NCBI GenBank assembly: GCA_018303185.1
Contig: JAGVYR010000002.1
Coordinates: 1-53,604 of the forward strand
Direction: 5' to 3'
Length of the DNA: 53,604 bases
Origin: Candidatus Woesearchaeota archaeon
Lineage (GTDB): Archaea > Nanobdellota > Nanobdellia > Woesearchaeales > GW2011-AR4
The translations under genes were made by a program, and so were the position numbers. Positions 19,993 through 29,261 of the stretch are shown here, one piece after another. Below the pieces are notes generated by a model. That model was not told the DNA's origin. It was given only the letters and a program-made list of their open reading frames with translations, and did no database searches. The stretch's first letter is position 1. Each line of letters starts with the position of its first letter.

Positions 19993-20037
19993 GGATAAAA
20001 AAATGCAGAAAGGGATATTTTCAGCGAAAGTTTATCC
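19993..20037. promoter_or_regulatory. GGATAAA operator-like cluster upstream of the Cache-HAMP/FIST operon
   Basis: GGATAAA 19993, GGATATT 20013, TTTATCC 20031. Confidence 0.6.
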
Positions 20038-21081
20038 TTAAATTTTCCTCTCAACCACAAAATCAGCGAATAATTTCAGCTTCTTTTTCGCTTCAGAATC
20101 CGGAATGACGAAGTCAAGCCTGCTCCATGCCTTCAGAACAAGCTTCCTTGCCTTCATGCGGGCATAATCCAAAGCATTATTCCTCTCAATGATGGAAACG
20201 GCTTCCTTGATCAGCTTCAGGTCGCGGGTCTTCAGGCTTAAAATCTCGAGCAGCCTCCTTCTGTCAGGCTCAGAACCATCTTCAAGGACTTTTATTACCA
20301 TCAGCGACCTTTTTCCCTCGGAGATGTCATCGCCGAATTCCTTGCCAATTTCCGCAGTCAGATTGAGAATATCATCCTGTATCTGGAAAGCCACGCCGAT
20401 AGCCTCTGCAAAGTCGGCAACAGCCCTGCTTTTCCTTGTGCCCGCATCGCCAAGTATGGCGCCTATCTTTGCGCCCAGCCTCACCAAAGTCCCGGTCTTG
20501 TAGGCGCACATCTGCATGTAAAGATCTTCCGTGGCAAAGCCGCTGTTGTTGTGCCAGTAAATGTCAAGGCTTTGGCCAAGGTGCAGCTTTATCATCTCTT
20601 CTGCAATGACTTCATGCAAAAGCAATTTCCTCTTGGCGTCAAGATCGGACTTCTTTATCAGCAAATACGGAAGGTAGTACATCATATTTCCTGCATTGAT
20701 AGCGACATCAACGCCAAAAAGCCTGTGGATGCATTCCTTCCCGCGCCTCTTTTCTGAATTGTCCATTACATCATCCACCATCAAAGTCCCATTGTGGATG
20801 AACTCTATCAGGGGCACAAGGTCCATCACTTTGGAGCCCCCCCCGAGCACATCGCAGCAGAGAAGCATGAATACGGGCCGCCATCTTTTGCCTCCGCGGT
20901 CAAGCAGATCCCAGATAGGCTCTGCAATCATGTTAAACGACTTTTTGTCATAGCCGTAATTCAGGGAGCCAAGATTTTTCTCAATCCAATCATGGCTCAG
21001 TTCCTTAGGGAAGAAGCGAAGCATGCTTTTGTCCACAAACGGCTTCATTGAATCTATGTATTCCATGAACATCTCAGTCAC
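20038..21081 (-). CDS. Polyprenyl (geranylgeranyl/farnesyl-type) diphosphate synthase
   Basis: 347 aa; first Asp-rich motif in 'LMVDDVMDNSEKRRG', second in 'FQIQDDILNLTAEIGKEFGDDISEGKRSLMVIK'. Confidence 0.93.
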   Translation of the reverse strand: MTEMFMEYIDSMKPFVDKSMLRFFPKELSHDWIEKNLGSLNYGYDKKSFNMIAEPIWDLLDRGGKRWRPVFMLLCCDVLGGGSKVMDLVPLIEFIHNGTLMVDDVMDNSEKRRGKECIHRLFGVDVAINAGNMMYYLPYLLIKKSDLDAKRKLLLHEVIAEEMIKLHLGQSLDIYWHNNSGFATEDLYMQMCAYKTGTLVRLGAKIGAILGDAGTRKSRAVADFAEAIGVAFQIQDDILNLTAEIGKEFGDDISEGKRSLMVIKVLEDGSEPDRRRLLEILSLKTRDLKLIKEAVSIIERNNALDYARMKARKLVLKAWSRLDFVIPDSEAKKKLKLFADFVVERKI

Positions 21082-21514
21082 CCATCACTTTTACCATCAC
21101 TTTCCGCTGCCTGTTTACCCCGTCCAAATCCACGTGGAAGATGGACTGCCATTTTCCCAGCAGCATCTCTCCGTTGACAACAGGGACTGTTTCAGAAGCG
21201 CCTAAAAGCAAAGACTTGAGGTGCGAATGCCCGTTGAGAGGCTCATCCTTCGGGCAGTCCCTTTTCTCTATGTCGTCATGGAGGTATCTTGCCGAGGCAG
21301 GCGCAAGCCTTTCAAGAAAAGACTTAAAATCGTACAAGAGCCTTTCTTCATTCTCATTGATGCGGATGCAGGAAGTGGTATGCATCGAGAATATGCACGC
21401 AATCCCTTCGGTAATGCCGGATTTCGAGACAGCTTCCCTGACTTGCGAAGTGATGTCCTCAAAATGCATCCTTTCCCTTGAAAGGATAGAGATAAACTGC
21501 CCGTAATGCTTCAT
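21074..21514 (-). CDS. YjbQ/UPF0047 family protein (secondary thiamine-phosphate-synthase-type)
   Basis: 146 aa; 'GIACIFSMHTTSCIRINENE', 'HDDIEKRD', 'NGHSHLKSLLLGASETVPVVNGEMLLGKWQSIFHVDLDGVNRQRKVMVKV'. Confidence 0.9.
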   Translation of the reverse strand: MKHYGQFISILSRERMHFEDITSQVREAVSKSGITEGIACIFSMHTTSCIRINENEERLLYDFKSFLERLAPASARYLHDDIEKRDCPKDEPLNGHSHLKSLLLGASETVPVVNGEMLLGKWQSIFHVDLDGVNRQRKVMVKVMGD

Positions 21515-21595
21515 GACACACCCCTTTTTGCAGTATAATCAATCAACCAAGATATAAAAATTATTCAAGTTTTGGGATTAATATATCAAAAAACA

Positions 21596-21621
21596 GGATA
21601 AATTTTTACTGAAGTTTATCC
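21596..21621. promoter_or_regulatory. GGATAAA palindrome between divergent YjbQ/IDS and UbiA operons
   Basis: GGATAAA 21596, TTTATCC 21615 (N12 spacer). Confidence 0.6.
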
Positions 21622-21683
21622 CTAAATCTTGATAATTTATTAATACTACTGTAAAGCTTATCTAGCCAAAAAGGGGTGATTTT

Positions 21684-22550
21684 TTGGAAATAGGAGTACT
21701 TCTCAAAGCTACGAGGGCATACAGGACATTAACCCCTTTGATGGTGATGCTCGTTTCAGTGGCTTTTGCGGGAAAGCTGAATATGGGCATAGCAGCCCTT
21801 ATGCTTGCCAACATACTCATCTATTCCGGCGCAAGCATACATAATGCCGTAAGAGACAATGATTTCAGGATGCCGCATTATTCGGGGAAAGTTTCAACGG
21901 CGCTGTTCATAGCGGCGATAGCAATCTCCTTTTCAGATAAAATAATGCTTGCAGCCGCACTGCTGTGGATAGCGCTGGGCTTTTTTTACAACACGCTCTC
22001 AAGAAAAATCCTTTTCGGGGATTCAGCGGTAATATCAGTGACTCATTTCGCAATCCCATCAATGAGCGCTTCGCTTATGGCAGGCGCTTCAATAAAAAGC
22101 TCAGTCCCGCTGGCAGCTTTCTTCATGCTCATAGGCTTTCTGATAACGCAGACAAAGAACCTCAAGGACAGGGAAAGCGACAAAAAAAGGGATTATGCAA
22201 CGCTTGCCACAAGATTCAGCAGCGGAACAAAGATGACAAAAGCCCTCCTTACAGCTTCCTTCGTTGCCATGATGTCCTCTTACTTCATCTTCGGCCTTTC
22301 AGCGAATTATATATTTTACTCGGCAGCGCTGGCTGTAATCCTTTTCTTTTCCCTGTCAAAAATTTCGAAGAATGAGGAGGGTATTGCGCTGATGCTGACA
22401 AGGATGGCGTTGCTCGTATTCATGCTCTCTCTCATCCTTGAAAAAACATCCGACTTCATGGTAATATCGGCGGCGCTGGCGATGTGCTACATCTACATAG
22501 TTGTCATATCCGCCGGAAGGATGAGGGACATGGCGGCGGGTGCAAAATGA
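21684..22550 (+). CDS. UbiA-family prenyltransferase
   Basis: 288 aa polytopic; Asp motifs 'SIHNAVRDNDFRMPHYSGK' and 'TKNLKDRESDKKRDYATLA'; TTG start after GGGGTGAT. Confidence 0.87.
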   Translation: MEIGVLLKATRAYRTLTPLMVMLVSVAFAGKLNMGIAALMLANILIYSGASIHNAVRDNDFRMPHYSGKVSTALFIAAIAISFSDKIMLAAALLWIALGFFYNTLSRKILFGDSAVISVTHFAIPSMSASLMAGASIKSSVPLAAFFMLIGFLITQTKNLKDRESDKKRDYATLATRFSSGTKMTKALLTASFVAMMSSYFIFGLSANYIFYSAALAVILFFSLSKISKNEEGIALMLTRMALLVFMLSLILEKTSDFMVISAALAMCYIYIVVISAGRMRDMAAGAK

Positions 22551-23740
22551 CGGCAGCAAGGGCAAGGGCGCAGCTTGCGGCTGATGTAAGCAGGTTTTTC
22601 GGGCCTTTCAGGAGAAATGAAGAAGCGAAGTACAACCTCGGGCTTGGGGAGATAGAGTGCAGAAATGCCCTGATGGAAGAGGCAATGGGCCAGAAAGAAA
22701 AAATCGCGGGAAAGCTGCTCAGCTCCCTTTCAAAATATCCCGGCTGCCAGGGATACATGCCCCTCAACGAGAAAATTGCAGAGCTGATAAAGGCCGAAAC
22801 GGGAATGGACTTCAATCCCGGGCAGATTGTGCTGACGGCAGGAGCTGCCGATGCAATTTCCCATGCGGTTTTTGTCTATTCGCATGCAGGTGAAAAAGTC
22901 ATGTTCCCGGTGCCGAGCTTCCCGTACTGGTGCAGCGTGGCAAGGAATGAATCATTGATAGAGCCAATAATGTGCATGCCTCAGGATTTCTCAGATAAAC
23001 TTTCAGGAAGGATTGAGGCGAGGGCAAAAAATGTATCAATGCTAATACTCAATGTGCCCCACAACCCCTACGGGTGCTCAATAGAACGGGGAGAGGCAGA
23101 GAAAATCAATGAGACTGCTTCAAGGCATAAGATAAAGGTTGTAATTGACGATGTCTATAGGGCTTTCACGAAAAAGGAATGGATAGGGAACAGCTTTGAC
23201 ATGGAAAATTCAGTAATAGTCGACAGCCTCTCGAAAAGATTCGGCGTTCCGGGATTAAGGCTGGGATTTGCAGCCCTGCCAAAAGTGGAAGTGAAGCACT
23301 TCAGGGCTGCTGTGGCTAACCAGTATGTGGGAGTCAGCATGCCTTCAGCCATAATAGCAGACGCGCTGCTTGAAGCCTACCTGAGCAATAAAAAACTGAA
23401 CACAATACCGAAGGAAATAGAAAAAAGGCAGGAAATCCTTGACAGCTACCTGAAAAAGCTTGAGCCATACGGCATTTTTTCCCAAAAGCCCGAGGGAGGG
23501 ATGTTCAGGGCTGTTTTCTGCAGGGATGCAAACCTGCTTGCTGCGGAGCTTGCCGGAAAAAATGTGATTGTGAAGGGCGGAAGGTCGAATTTTCCATTTT
23601 CATATGCCGGCATGCCTGAATTCATAAGGATTTCCGTCGGAGGAGAGGAAAGGATAAGGGAGGCAGCCGAAATAATAGCCGAAACGGTAAAGGAGATTGA
23701 GATGCCTTTGGAGGGCGAGAAAATTGCAGTCATTAGGTGA
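22547..23740 (+). CDS. PLP-dependent class I/II aminotransferase
   Basis: ORF from 22484, likely start ATG 22547 (overlaps UbiA stop). 'LNVPHNPYGCSI', 'VVIDDVYRAF', 'SLSKRFGVPGLRLGF' contains the PLP-Lys region. Confidence 0.9.
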   Translation: MTAARARAQLAADVSRFFGPFRRNEEAKYNLGLGEIECRNALMEEAMGQKEKIAGKLLSSLSKYPGCQGYMPLNEKIAELIKAETGMDFNPGQIVLTAGAADAISHAVFVYSHAGEKVMFPVPSFPYWCSVARNESLIEPIMCMPQDFSDKLSGRIEARAKNVSMLILNVPHNPYGCSIERGEAEKINETASRHKIKVVIDDVYRAFTKKEWIGNSFDMENSVIVDSLSKRFGVPGLRLGFAALPKVEVKHFRAAVANQYVGVSMPSAIIADALLEAYLSNKKLNTIPKEIEKRQEILDSYLKKLEPYGIFSQKPEGGMFRAVFCRDANLLAAELAGKNVIVKGGRSNFPFSYAGMPEFIRISVGGEERIREAAEIIAETVKEIEMPLEGEKIAVIR

Positions 23741-24566
23741 AAAGAGGCAGCAGGAAAGAGAAAGGGGCAAGATAGACTTCCAGCTTGTGAACGGGAAAGA
23801 AGTGAGGCATTACATAAACATGGCAAGGTATGACAATGCCGCCTCAAGATGGGCCTCCATGGAAGACCTCTTTGCCACTGATTCGGATTTCATAGACCTG
23901 CTGATGCTCAAGCTGACCGGAAAATATCCCGGCTACAGGCAAAAGAAGCTGCTTCTGAGGGCGCTGATGACTGTAAGCATGGGGACTGGATACCACGCGC
24001 CCTCTGTTTTGGCGCCGAGGCTTGCGGCTTCCACCACCAAGAACGGCAATTTTGCAGTGATCAACGGCCTTATTGCGGGGCTTTCAACTGTTGGCACAGA
24101 CCATCTGGGAGCGGTGGCAGGTGTCATGGAGCTTTTTGTTAAGATAAAGGAAGAAGCAGGGCACGGCATAAAGGAATATGCGGAGAATTTCGTTTCGGGA
24201 GAGATTGCAGCAGGCAGGAAAATACCGGGCTTCGGGCATCCTGTTTACGAGAAAGATGAGCGGGCTGAACTGCTGCTGAAGGAAATTGAAAAAGGGTTTG
24301 ATAATGAATACATTGAGGCGTACAGCGCAGTTGCAGGAAAGCTCAGGGATGAAAAGGGGATATTTCCGAACATAGACGCTGCGCTTGCCCTTGCCTACCT
24401 CAGCCTTGGATTTGAGCCTGAGCACGGGATTTACCTTTCGTTTTTGGGAAGGTCGCTGAACATGATGTGCCATATAATGGATGAGCTGCCGAGAAAGCCC
24501 TTTTCATTCCTGAACGAGGCCGTGCCTCTGGAGAAGAATGCGGAATTTGAAAATGGAAAGCTATGA
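23724..24566 (+). CDS. Short citrate-synthase-family protein (citryl-CoA lyase-like)
   Basis: ORF track starts 23697; TTG at 23724 has GGAGGGCGAG at good spacing. 'TDHLGAVAGVMELF', 'IPGFGHPVYEKDERAE', 'FPNIDAALALAYLSLGFEPEHGIYLSFLGRSLNMMCHI'; lacks the N-terminal part of normal citrate synthases. Confidence 0.82.
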   Translation: MQSLGEKRQQERERGKIDFQLVNGKEVRHYINMARYDNAASRWASMEDLFATDSDFIDLLMLKLTGKYPGYRQKKLLLRALMTVSMGTGYHAPSVLAPRLAASTTKNGNFAVINGLIAGLSTVGTDHLGAVAGVMELFVKIKEEAGHGIKEYAENFVSGEIAAGRKIPGFGHPVYEKDERAELLLKEIEKGFDNEYIEAYSAVAGKLRDEKGIFPNIDAALALAYLSLGFEPEHGIYLSFLGRSLNMMCHIMDELPRKPFSFLNEAVPLEKNAEFENGKL

Positions 24567-25641
24567 TGTTGTTATTGTCGGGGCGGGGATTGCCGGGACA
24601 GGATTGGCTTACAACCTGAAGCAGATTTGTCCTGAGATTAAAGTGTTGGTTATTGAACAATATGGAGTAGGGTCACATGCAGGCTATGGATATAGGAACA
24701 CCTATGGGAATGTAATTGAGGGATATAACTTGCCGTATGTAAAAAAATTTAAGGGCCTGATACTACAGGCAAAAAATCATTTGAAAGAAGAAAGCATCAA
24801 ATTAGAAATAAAACTCGATGTGCCTTTTTACTTAGTAAACTACAAGGAAATATGTAAAAGCCTATTTGAGAGATCTGGTGTCAAATATTCCAACGATACT
24901 TGCATAAAGACTTTGGGAAAAAATAAGGTATTAACAAAGAAAGGTATATACCTATTTAAGTTTTTGGTAGATTGCAGCGGCTCTAATTTTTTTATACGCA
25001 GGGAAAAAAGGCTGAAAATGCCCTACTGCTACTGGGTATGCAAAAAAATAGAAAAATTTCCCACAGTCGAGAGTGGCGATTACTTCACGTATATTGTAAC
25101 CAGCGATGGAGGACTTAAGGAACAATACCCTTTAGGAGAAGAAATGATTGTTGCGGAATGGAAATTTGAATCGTGTATAAATCCACATCATAAGAAAATA
25201 CCGGGATTGGTTATACCATGCAACCCTTCTACCCCTATGGTAATGGGTAACATAGCATTTCTTGGTGATTCCTTTGGAAATGCCACTACAAGTGCTGGAG
25301 AAGGTATAAGGCCCATACTGGAAACTTCCAAATTATTGGCGAAGTGTATTAAAGAAGAAAATCTTCAGAAATATCCAAAGTTGTGGAACAAAATTTTCCT
25401 GAAAACTTACCTAAAACACTTGGCAACAAGGCTAAATCAGAAAGATAAGATTAAGCAGCTTGAGATGCTGAAGGAAGACCCACGAAGTATTTTGAAGATA
25501 TTGAGGTGCGAACACGTGGATAAGGAAACCATAAAAAAATTCCCAAAAACAACCCTCTTAATAAATGGTTTGAATTATGCTGCGCTGCTGGCTAAGCATA
25601 AATTGTATGAGAAATCAGAGTTTCTTAAATTTCAGAATTAA
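24553..25641 (+). CDS. FAD-dependent geranylgeranyl-reductase-family oxidoreductase
   Basis: Start ATG 24553; 'YDVVIVGAGIAGTGLAYNLKQ' dinucleotide-binding motif, 'GNIAFLGDSFGNATTSAGEGIRPILETSKLLAKCI' GGR-family C-terminal motif. Confidence 0.85.
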   Translation: MESYDVVIVGAGIAGTGLAYNLKQICPEIKVLVIEQYGVGSHAGYGYRNTYGNVIEGYNLPYVKKFKGLILQAKNHLKEESIKLEIKLDVPFYLVNYKEICKSLFERSGVKYSNDTCIKTLGKNKVLTKKGIYLFKFLVDCSGSNFFIRREKRLKMPYCYWVCKKIEKFPTVESGDYFTYIVTSDGGLKEQYPLGEEMIVAEWKFESCINPHHKKIPGLVIPCNPSTPMVMGNIAFLGDSFGNATTSAGEGIRPILETSKLLAKCIKEENLQKYPKLWNKIFLKTYLKHLATRLNQKDKIKQLEMLKEDPRSILKILRCEHVDKETIKKFPKTTLLINGLNYAALLAKHKLYEKSEFLKFQN

Positions 25642-26727
25642 CTGGTTGGACAAGACATCATCGTTGAAGCTCATAGAGCGTATGCCGTTGTAGATATTTT
25701 GAAGGAATCCGGTTAATAAATACCGCAGGTATGGGCATTCATACCGCGTTCTCGGAGGATACCTGATTTTTGCAGTTATGATACCTTTTTGCTCTGTGAC
25801 ATTGAGGAGACCGCATCCGGTGGCAGAGAATATTGCTCTCGAATAATCCACTTTTTTGGATACTGAATTCAAATCTGAAAAAAGCCCATCAGCAATAGAC
25901 TCAGCCTTTGATGTGATTTGCTTTTTACATAAATCAGAAAGCCCCCTTTTACGCAAATGCATAGCCGCTATGCCAAAAATACCTATTTCACCGGGAATTA
26001 AGGTAAAATTCTTCAATACAAACTTCCCGCTATGGCTCACATCTATAGCTTTAAAATATATTAATTTTTTTGTGGATATGGTTTTGAGCTGAAAGTTATA
26101 CTCAATTCGTGGAAAATTAAGACTTGATAATTCTTTTGTGAGTTCAAGTTCAGAAAGTTCTGGCCTAAAGGGACGATTTGTATATATGCAGGTTTCCAAG
26201 ATACTCTTTCCTTTTTCAACTTTGTATTTTGTTTTTACCTTAAGCCTTAAAAGCATAGAAAAGATACCATCAAGGATGCCTGCAAACAGGGCTTCATTGC
26301 CTGTTTTTCTTGAAACTACAGAGTCATAGCCCCAAGTCCTAAGAATACTCTTTTTTTCGTCATATTGGTAATTATCGCATGCTGAAGCACCCGCAGACTG
26401 CAAGGATTTTATGATAAAATCTAATATGTAAGGGAATTTATTAAGGGAAATTCCTTTTTTATCCCCAAATAACGCATACCTTATGCCGCTGTCGAATCCC
26501 ACCTCGTACCATAGATCAAGAGCTTTTTTCTTGCCAAGAACTTCAATCGTAGCCAGTTCCAAATCAACAATTATATCCTCAAAATAATACAAAACCCTTT
26601 TCCTGCTCCCCTTCCCTCCGTACTTTGAGGATGTCCTGCTCACTATTATCCCCGGCCTGTCTATTGTGACGACTTTCGGGAAAAAAAGCCTGCTGAAAAG
26701 GAAATCCCGGACTTTGTGAGATGACAT
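25615..26727 (-). CDS. Uncharacterised protein
   Basis: 370-aa ORF, same-strand spacing with the SSS gene; no family recognised. 3' end overlaps the GGR-like gene by 27 bp. Confidence 0.7.
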   Translation of the reverse strand: MSSHKVRDFLFSRLFFPKVVTIDRPGIIVSRTSSKYGGKGSRKRVLYYFEDIIVDLELATIEVLGKKKALDLWYEVGFDSGIRYALFGDKKGISLNKFPYILDFIIKSLQSAGASACDNYQYDEKKSILRTWGYDSVVSRKTGNEALFAGILDGIFSMLLRLKVKTKYKVEKGKSILETCIYTNRPFRPELSELELTKELSSLNFPRIEYNFQLKTISTKKLIYFKAIDVSHSGKFVLKNFTLIPGEIGIFGIAAMHLRKRGLSDLCKKQITSKAESIADGLFSDLNSVSKKVDYSRAIFSATGCGLLNVTEQKGIITAKIRYPPRTRYECPYLRYLLTGFLQNIYNGIRSMSFNDDVLSNQLILKFKKL

Positions 26728-26739
26728 GCCGCTTAATAA

Positions 26740-28074
26740 TCAAATCGGCTGTTTAAAAATCTTCTGCCCCAAAAACAGCGCAATGAGGGACACGAAAAAG
26801 GAGACAAGCGAAAGCTCTTCCTTCAGCCCCGTCATGAAGTATACAATAAGCACGGACAGCGGGGTTGCCAGCAGTGAAAAAAACACGGAATTGCTCTTCA
26901 GGGGGCGGAACTGCATCCAGATTATTATAGGGGCAAGTGCGAGCATACACGCAGTGAAGAGGAATGCAAAGGCAATGACACTCTTCACAAGAAGGGAAAT
27001 CAGCACGCCAAGGGAGCATACAATGAAGATTGCAGCCTTGGTGCTCCTGACAGCGTCAAAAGCCCTGCCGAGCCTCGGAAGCAGGTCATTGGAAACGGAC
27101 ATTGCCGCGACAAACACAAGCGTATCCAGGGTGGACATTATGGCTGAAAAAAGAAGCACGAGCGCAAGCCCGGCAAGGAACGGAGAAAGCAATCCGGAAA
27201 AACTTGCGACAAGCGCATTCTCAGGAGTTATTGACGGGTAGAGGCTCCTTGCCATAATTCCAAGAAGCGAGCCAAGAAAGCCGAGGGCAAGCATAAAAAC
27301 AGCCGCAAGCAGGAATCCTTTTCTCATCACCCTGACGGATTTAGCGGCATAGGCACGCTGCCACACATCAGCCGCTATTATGACGAAAAACGCGCCGAAA
27401 ATCATGAAAGACAGGGCCTTGACAGCGCCTATTGAGAATAATTCAGGGCCGGCAGGAAAAAGAGGGACATTTCCCGCAAGGGAGAAAACTATGGCTGCCA
27501 TAAGGACAGCAATTGAAATGAACTGAAATACATCAGTCTTCACAACCGCCTTAAACCCGCCGAGAAGCATGTAGGACATTATGGCTGCGCCGACCAAAAG
27601 GACAGAAATCCCGTAGCTCCAGCCTGAAATCCCGCTAAGAATCAGGCCGCTCGCAATGAACTGCACAGCAATAAAAGCAAGGAAAAACAGGAACACAAAG
27701 GCGCTCAGCAGAAGCCCTGTCTTCCTGTCGTACCTGTCATAAAAATAATCCGCAAGCGTATAAAACTTTTTTTCATCAGCCGCTTCCTTTATCTTCTTTC
27801 CGAACATGGCAAAAAATACCAGCCCCAAGGCCTGCCCTGCCGTGAGCCAGATTGCGGAAAGGCCGAATGTATACGCTATTCCGACGAATAAAACCAGAAA
27901 GCCCCCGCCTATGAAGCCCGCGCAGATTGTTGAAGCAAGCGAAAAATGCCCGAGGCTCCTGTCCCCGATAAGAAACCCTTCCCTGCTCTCGCGCCTTGAG
28001 GAGAGATAGCCGATGATAAAAACTATGATAAAGTATAATGCAACAATGTACACGCTTATAGCTGCCAGTACCAT
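26740..28074 (-). CDS. Sodium:solute symporter (SSS) family transporter
   Basis: 444 aa, about 12 TM helices; 'DRSLGHFSLASTICAGFIGGGFLV', 'SAIMSTLDTLVFVAAMSVSNDLLPRLG'. Confidence 0.88.
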   Translation of the reverse strand: MVLAAISVYIVALYFIIVFIIGYLSSRRESREGFLIGDRSLGHFSLASTICAGFIGGGFLVLFVGIAYTFGLSAIWLTAGQALGLVFFAMFGKKIKEAADEKKFYTLADYFYDRYDRKTGLLLSAFVFLFFLAFIAVQFIASGLILSGISGWSYGISVLLVGAAIMSYMLLGGFKAVVKTDVFQFISIAVLMAAIVFSLAGNVPLFPAGPELFSIGAVKALSFMIFGAFFVIIAADVWQRAYAAKSVRVMRKGFLLAAVFMLALGFLGSLLGIMARSLYPSITPENALVASFSGLLSPFLAGLALVLLFSAIMSTLDTLVFVAAMSVSNDLLPRLGRAFDAVRSTKAAIFIVCSLGVLISLLVKSVIAFAFLFTACMLALAPIIIWMQFRPLKSNSVFFSLLATPLSVLIVYFMTGLKEELSLVSFFVSLIALFLGQKIFKQPI

Positions 28075-28083
28075 TCCGCCATT

Positions 28084-28782
28084 TTACTCCTTCTCTTCAA
28101 AAACCTTTATGCCTTTTCCCGTAATCTCATAGGCTTTGCTTTCCTTGTGCTGGCTTGTCCACCTCATCTTCGGGATGAAGATGCGCCTTTCTATGGTGCC
28201 AAGCTCCAGAAAATCAAGGCTTATGGTGCCGTCAACAAGATAGGGTATATTGTAGTAAAAGCCGTGCCTGCTGTCACGGCTCATCTCAAGTATGAGGATG
28301 GATGTGAGCCCTTTTCTCCTCAGCATGGAGAATGCCTGGTTTATCATCCTCCTTATGTTCACTTCGGACGGTATGGACAAAGCCTCAGGATGCGAGACTG
28401 CAGTGAAGAAGACATTAAAGCTGTCCACCACAAGGCGGTGTATGCTGCTGTCCTCCCTTATCTTCTGCAGAAGGTCGGAATAAATCTTTTCATACTCGGG
28501 ATATGTGAAGCATTTTACCACAATCTTCTCCTGCTTCACGAATTTCATGAATTCATCGGCAAAGGAAAACTGCGAAATCATAGTGTCAATATTCTCGCGC
28601 GGCTCCTCAAGGTTTATGTAGACGCATTTCTGGCCCTTTCTCGCGCCTTCAAGCAGGAAATGAAGCGCAAAGATTGACTTGCCGACTCCGGGGGGCCCCG
28701 AAAGCCCGATTATGCTGCTCTTGGGCAGGCCGCCCTGAACCATGGAATCCACTCCCCTAATCCCCGTCTTTTCCCTTTCCAT
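28084..28782 (-). CDS. KaiC/RadA-like ATPase with intact P-loop
   Basis: 232 aa; 'TGIRGVDSMVQGGLPKSSIIGLSGPPGVGKSIFALHFLLEG', 'YINLEEP', Walker B 'HRLVVDSFNVFF'. Confidence 0.92.
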   Translation of the reverse strand: MEREKTGIRGVDSMVQGGLPKSSIIGLSGPPGVGKSIFALHFLLEGARKGQKCVYINLEEPRENIDTMISQFSFADEFMKFVKQEKIVVKCFTYPEYEKIYSDLLQKIREDSSIHRLVVDSFNVFFTAVSHPEALSIPSEVNIRRMINQAFSMLRRKGLTSILILEMSRDSRHGFYYNIPYLVDGTISLDFLELGTIERRIFIPKMRWTSQHKESKAYEITGKGIKVFEEKE

Positions 28783-28794
28783 GCTGCATCCTTA

Positions 28795-29097
28795 TCATAT
28801 TCTGATCTTGTCAACCACATACACGAATATTATCTTCGTGTTTGTCTCAAGCTTCTGGCATTTCACCTTTTCGTTAAACTTAAGATTGTTGCGCAGCTGC
28901 TTCGGCACAAGGAAATATTTCGTGGCTTCATTTTTGCCCCTTTGGGAGAGGTTTGTCCTTATGTCTGCAGAATCTTCTGAGAATATGTGCACATTCTTTA
29001 TATGCCCTTTCAGCAGAAGCGACTCTTCATAGTCCATTTCAACTTCAACAATTATCTTGTTGTCTTTCACTGATCTTGTGCCGATTATGGTGCCCAT
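28795..29097 (-). CDS. Uncharacterised 100-aa protein, paralog of the divergent 29262..29579 gene
   Basis: Shared pattern 'F/HIKNVHIFSEDSADIRTNLSQRGKNEATKYFLVPKQLRNN...KLETNTKIIFVYVVDK' vs 'SFRNVHLFAAGLCRDEAEVIRRGNEGVTVHFSVPRHLKAK...SMETRSKIFYIYVVDK'. Confidence 0.82.
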   Translation of the reverse strand: MGTIIGTRSVKDNKIIVEVEMDYEESLLLKGHIKNVHIFSEDSADIRTNLSQRGKNEATKYFLVPKQLRNNLKFNEKVKCQKLETNTKIIFVYVVDKIRI

Positions 29098-29180
29098 GCA
29101 TTAGCCCTGCGCTTACACGTATTAAAATCTTTAATACCACTAGTAAGTTATCATGACAATTTATTAATCCGTATAAAAGC

Positions 29181-29221
29181 TTTATCCTGATTATGGGATA
29201 AATTTATTGAATAAGTTATCC
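29181..29221. promoter_or_regulatory. GGATAAA operator-like cluster between divergent paralogs
   Basis: TTTATCC 29181, GGATAAA 29196, GTTATCC 29215 (GGATAAA-N12-GTTATCC). Confidence 0.6.
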
Positions 29222-29261
29222 ATAAACTTCAATTTTTAGTAAAAGTTATCATCAGTACAAT

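Noticed and set aside
28147-28677. 176-aa plus ORF opposite the KaiC-like ATPase
   Set aside because: Shadow of a gene with intact Walker A/B; composition looks like reverse-complement coding.
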